Shown piece after piece: positions 60,261-64,000 of a stretch of 64,000 bases of DNA (position 1 is its first letter; each line of letters starts with the position of its first letter). Origin of the DNA: Allodiplogaster sudhausi (lineage: Eukaryota; Nematoda; Chromadorea; Rhabditida; Diplogasteridae); contig CALZFC010000017.1 of NCBI GenBank assembly GCA_945643635.1, positions 26,001 to 90,000 on the forward strand. Reading direction: 5' to 3'. The position numbers and the translations under genes were made by a program. The notes under the pieces are model-generated. The model made no database searches, was not told the DNA's origin, and worked only from the letters and a program-made list of their open reading frames with translations.

Positions 60261-60680
60261 GCTGCAGCCTGCCCCAGACTCGAGGCAAATAAACAGACAG
60301 CAAAAAAAAACAATTATATCACCGAACATTCGAGTCATACTACATCTGACATTTTTAGTTCTCAACATGTATTCTTTATGAAAATTCCGCTCATAGCCCT
60401 TCCAGAGAGGGGGAGCAGGTGAAAAAATTGTCTGCATGGGCTGTACATACATATATTAATCTAACCAATTACACTGCTCATGGATTGATCGCATCTTGTA
60501 TTTAGGCTCATTTTCTTTTTTGTCAAGTCATTCGAGTTTTTTTATTCGCACTGCCGCTCTCCTAACACGCCTTAAATATGTTTTTTATTCAAACTTAATT
60601 TTCAAATTACAGTATGTATGCGTGTTTAAAAAGAATTTCGCTCGTTATTGTCTGTAAGTAATCCTTCCGTGATTATTTGA

Positions 60681-61111
60681 TTATTGTAGAAAAATCACAA
60701 CATAAAAAACAACTATGATTAGAATCAGCAGTGGAAAAACTTCAACCAGCATGGGTATAGGTTCTCCAGAAGCGGAAGTGACTTCTTTCTGTTTTTCCTC
60801 TCCGAACTCCAAACTCGGTTATATATTCTTCGTATTTCTCGTTGTTTATGACGTACTTCTTTGGCAAAATTGATGAGCTGAAATTATGCGCAAATAAACC
60901 TTATCAGCAAAAAATATTTCTTTTTTATTGCTTTAAAAAAATGGCAGCAATCAGCAGTGGAAAAAAATAAAAATAAAAATATTTATTTTTGATTGCTTTC
61001 CACTCACACATTTTGTCTTTTCTGCCGAGTATAAATAAAGTTAAATGGTAGATTCGAAATCCATATTATACTGTTCTTTATTGAGCCAACTTTCGCAATC
61101 TTCTATACCCG

Positions 61112-61171
<60 letters not shown>

Positions 61172-61390
61172 ATCTCTAATTTCTCTCTCTTCCTTTCTCT
61201 CTCTCTCTCTCTCTTCCTCTGTCTCAATCTCTTTCTCTCTCCTTTAGTTTCTTTCTCTGCCTCTCTCTCTCACTCCCTTTCTCACTATTTCTCTAACCTG
61301 CAAGTCCCTACGGAGTCGCCAGACCCTTCTTTTTGGCTGTCTGCTCCACACTCGTGTTGATCTCCCCAAGTCGTGCGCTTCCTTTAAGTA
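60681..61390 (-). CDS. Small tail-anchored-like module, copy 4
   Basis: Helix PMLVEVFPLLILIIVVFYVV, then a TAA at 60681-60683. Exon 2 starts at 60877, with a deletion removing much of the proline repeat. Exon 1 near 61300-61385. Probably degraded. Confidence 0.3.
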
Positions 61391-61717
61391 GTGCCTCTCT
61401 CTCTTTATCTCTCTCTTTCTATCTCTCCCTCTCGCTTTCTCTCTCTCTCTCCATCTCTCGCTCTCTCTCTCTAACAACCTTTTCTCCCTTTTTCTTTCTT
61501 TCTCTGTCACACGTCTACTTGTGACCAGTCGTATCAGTGGCAGCATAAAAATAGAGCTGCTGTAAACAAGGCGGAGAGAGAGAGAAAGAGAGGGAGAGGG
61601 AGAGAGGGAGGGAGTGAGAGAGGGAGAGAAAGAGGAAGTGAGAGGGAGAGAGGGAGAGAGAGAGGAAGAGAGAGAGAGATGAATAAAGAGAGAGAGAGAG
61701 AGAGAGAGAGCGGCACT

Positions 61718-62379
61718 ATTTAAGGGAGACTCACGAGTAAGAGAGATCAACACGACTGTGAAGCAAAACGCCAAAAAGAGAAGAGACTGGTGACTCCGCG
61801 GTACAGGTTAGAGAAATAGAGAAAGAGAGTAGAAGAGAGAGAGAGGTGGAGAAAGAATCTAAGCAGGACAGAAAGAAAGGGAGACAGAGAACGAGAAAGA
61901 AAGAAAAAGAGAGTGAAGTTAGAGAGAGAGAGCGAGTATGCTTGATATAGCGAAAATTGGCTAAATAAAGAGCAATGTAGTAAGGAGTTCGAATCTACCA
62001 TTTAACTTTATTTATATTCGATTGAGAAGCCAAAATGTGTGAGCGGGATGCAAAATAAGAAGAACCAGATATAATCGTTTAGCTGGTAAGGTTTATTTGC
62101 ACATAATTTCAGCTCATCAATTTCCCTAAGAAGAAGTGCGGCTGAACTGACCGAGTTCCTGTGGAGGAAGCTATTCGGAGGAAAAACAGAGCGAAGAGTG
62201 AGAGAGGGAGAAACATCCACTTTTGGAACCCACTTCACTTCCACTTCTGGAACCACTTCTGGAACCCACTTCTGGAACCAACACCCATGCTGGTTGAAGT
62301 TTTTCCTGTGCTGATTGTAATCATTGTTGTCCTTTCTGTTCTGGTTTTACTAGAAAATTATTCGTGTTTCACGCATTAA
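61718..62379 (+). CDS. Small tail-anchored-like module, copy 5
   Basis: TATTTAA at 61719, exon 1 ending at 61807 (GCGGTACAG before GTTAGAG), exon 2 62113-62379. The C-terminal helix reads PMLVEVFPVLIVIIVVLSVL, ending ...ENYSCFTH. A one-base difference puts a stop in exon 1 relative to copy 1. Confidence 0.35.
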
Positions 62380-63389
62380 CAATAAGTTACCACGGCGGGA
62401 TGACCTACAAAGTACATAATGAGTAGAAATTTTTCCGTATACCTTGAAAGTAACTTGAAAATAATGTCAGAATAAAAAATAAATAAAATTGACTTTCGTG
62501 TTCCTCGCAATCCAAATTGCACCCTGTTGATTTTGTGGGAAATGTTTTTCTCTCGCAATTTCAAAGCAACCGAAGAGTACAAATCACCCATTACCGATTG
62601 TGGATTCGCAAACATGGACAAAGTGGACAGATTCCAACACTCAACACTCAATGTACTTATATACCGGAAAATTTGAAAGATTGAATGCAATAAACTTAAT
62701 ATAAGAAAATACAAGAATTATTTTTTTTATTTGTTTTGTTTTATGATTTGTTTTATGAGTTGTTTATATTTAGGTATTCTCTACATCATTGGCAAGCATG
62801 ATACAATGTCTCATTAGCCTTATGCATTCGTATCGCCTTCCTGACGATGTCGACATGTCATCGCTATTGTGAAAAATTTTCGGGAAATTGCTAAATTCAA
62901 ATTCTGTCGCGAACGCTATTCTCTTTCTTTCTCTACTTACAAGTTTCTATCGCTTGATAAAATCGATAGCTTTTAGATCTTGTCTTTTGTTGACAGTCCA
63001 TTTGTACCTATGTAGATACACTTGTTTGTGTACTCATTTATGCTGCATTGCACGGGAATTTAAGGAATGCCTGCTCAAGTGAGGATCCAGACGCGGTTTC
63101 GTTAAAATCGGCACTTCTTGTAACGGACACCGGAAGGGGAAGTGCTAAGGGGTGCACTTGGTAATAAAAACAAATTAAGTGAATATAATGAAATGTATTA
63201 GGGCATTCCATTCGGGAGTATCATTTGAAAGTCGCACATAAACAGGGTGTTATTTGGTGCGAGGAACACGAAAATCAAGTTTATTTTTTATTCACACTTT
63301 ACTTTCAAGTTACTGTAGGTATACGGAAACATCCTTTTTTTCGCTCGTTAAGGTACAGACCATAATCTTTCAGTGGATATTTGATTAGT

Positions 63390-63940
63390 TTAAAGCAAAA
63401 TCAGAACAGAAAGTACAACAATGACAATAAGGAGAAGTGAAAAAACGTCAATCACCACCATGGGTATGTACATAGGGTTCCAGAGGTGCAAGTGTTCGTT
63501 CCTCCTCCGAACCGAATAGTCTTCGTACTCCTCGTTGTATATGACGTACTTCTTTGGAAAATTGATTAGCTGAAATTATCAGAAAATTAATCTTATTAGC
63601 AAAAAAGTTCAAATTATGATTGTATCTTTTTATTTTGTTTTCCACTTTCAGCTTCTCTATCGCAAATTGATAGTTGTGAAAAGTTTATTTTTTTTTGAAA
63701 TCCGTAATATATCGCTCCTTTATTGAGTCACCTTTCGCCATCTTTAACATGCTCTCCTTTTCTCTCTCTCTCTCTCTCTCACCTTAGCTTCTTTCTCTAC
63801 ATCTCCCTCTCCTTCTCCCTTTCTCTCTATTTCTCTAACCTGTACTACTGAGTCACCAGTCTCTTCTCTTTTGGCGGTCTGCTTCACACTCGTGTTGATC
63901 ACCCCTACTCGTGGGCCTCCCTTAAGTAATGCCGCTCTCT
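63390..63940 (-). CDS. Small tail-anchored-like module, copy 6
   Basis: Helix PMVVIDVFSLLLIVIVVLSV followed by a TAA at 63390-63392. Exon 2 starts at 63569 and is much shortened. Exon 1 near 63840-63930; the upstream array continues past the window end. Confidence 0.3.
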
Positions 63941-64000
63941 CTCTTTTTCTCTATGTCTCTCTATCTCCCTCTCACTTCCTCTCTCACTCTCACTCTCCCT

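Larger units (their letters stand above)
56740..60560. repeat. Tandem unit A (about 3.9 kb) of the small-module array
   Basis: Holds three module copies in the order minus, plus, minus. Matches unit B with an offset of about 3.83-4.09 kb: 58158 corresponds to 62113, 58676 to 62594, 59160 to 63247. The shared intermodule sequence includes GATTGTGGATTCGCAAACAT and GCTAAGGGGTGC. The drift in offset shows many indels, so the duplication is old compared with the 1.47 kb one. Confidence 0.8.
60561..64000. repeat. Tandem unit B of the small-module array (runs off the window)
   Basis: Second copy of the roughly 3.9 kb unit, again with minus, plus, minus modules; the third is cut by the window end near its upstream microsatellite. 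Further units may follow outside. Confidence 0.75.

Noticed and set aside
62086..62112. A 27-base intron in the small modules (GTAAGG...TTTCAG)
   Set aside because: Too short to splice, and other copies have GC or no donor at this place; the larger intron from exon 1 is the better model.

Overview
The window is eukaryotic and reads as nematode DNA. It holds many small GC-rich exons in AT-rich introns, a Str/Srd-type seven-helix chemoreceptor gene, a spalt-like (SALL/SEM-4) zinc-finger gene, and very abundant (CT)n/(GA)n arrays. The species cannot be named from the sequence. Nearly all long reading frames made of Leu-Ser or Arg-Glu repeats are microsatellite artefacts. The gene models below were assembled by hand from splice sites and codon phase.

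Layout. 1-3080 (+): C-terminal part of a SALL/SEM-4-like transcription factor. 6013-12215 (+): a nine-exon Str/Srd-like chemoreceptor, with a second, diverged copy of its last exon at 13178-13271. 14717-18471 (-): a mucin-like protein with a long Thr-Ser-Glu-Pro repeat exon and a C-terminal membrane anchor. 18717-35886 (-): a chain of about 40 exons that stays in phase. It reads signal peptide, large Ser/Thr-rich region, Cys-rich region, two EGF-like units, a multi-pass membrane region and a long cytoplasmic tail, and may be one very large receptor-like gene. A CR1/Jockey-like LINE (about 19.44-22.56 kb, + strand) lies in its last intron.

35.9-43.3 kb is repeat territory. A 3.47 kb palindromic foldback element carries a second 1.70 kb foldback at its dyad, both bounded by TTAA, and a 1.47 kb direct tandem duplication follows. 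44915-53199 (+): a four-helix protein with a PPxY tail. Its first intron contains a partial gene on the opposite strand (46373-47376), and another intron holds a second 1.70 kb foldback. 54548-56567 (-): a complete NAXD gene (ATP- or ADP-dependent NAD(P)H-hydrate dehydratase). 56.7-64.0 kb: two tandem units of about 3.9 kb, each with three diverged copies of a small gene-like module ending in a C-terminal hydrophobic helix.

Mobile DNA has entered every confident gene: four MITE copies that retain the C-terminal end of a pogo-like transposase, a second MITE family, two tRNA-derived SINE-like insertions, the LINE and the foldbacks. Apart from NAXD (metabolite repair), the recognisable genes concern sensing, surface and regulatory functions. 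No operon-like shared pathway is evident.
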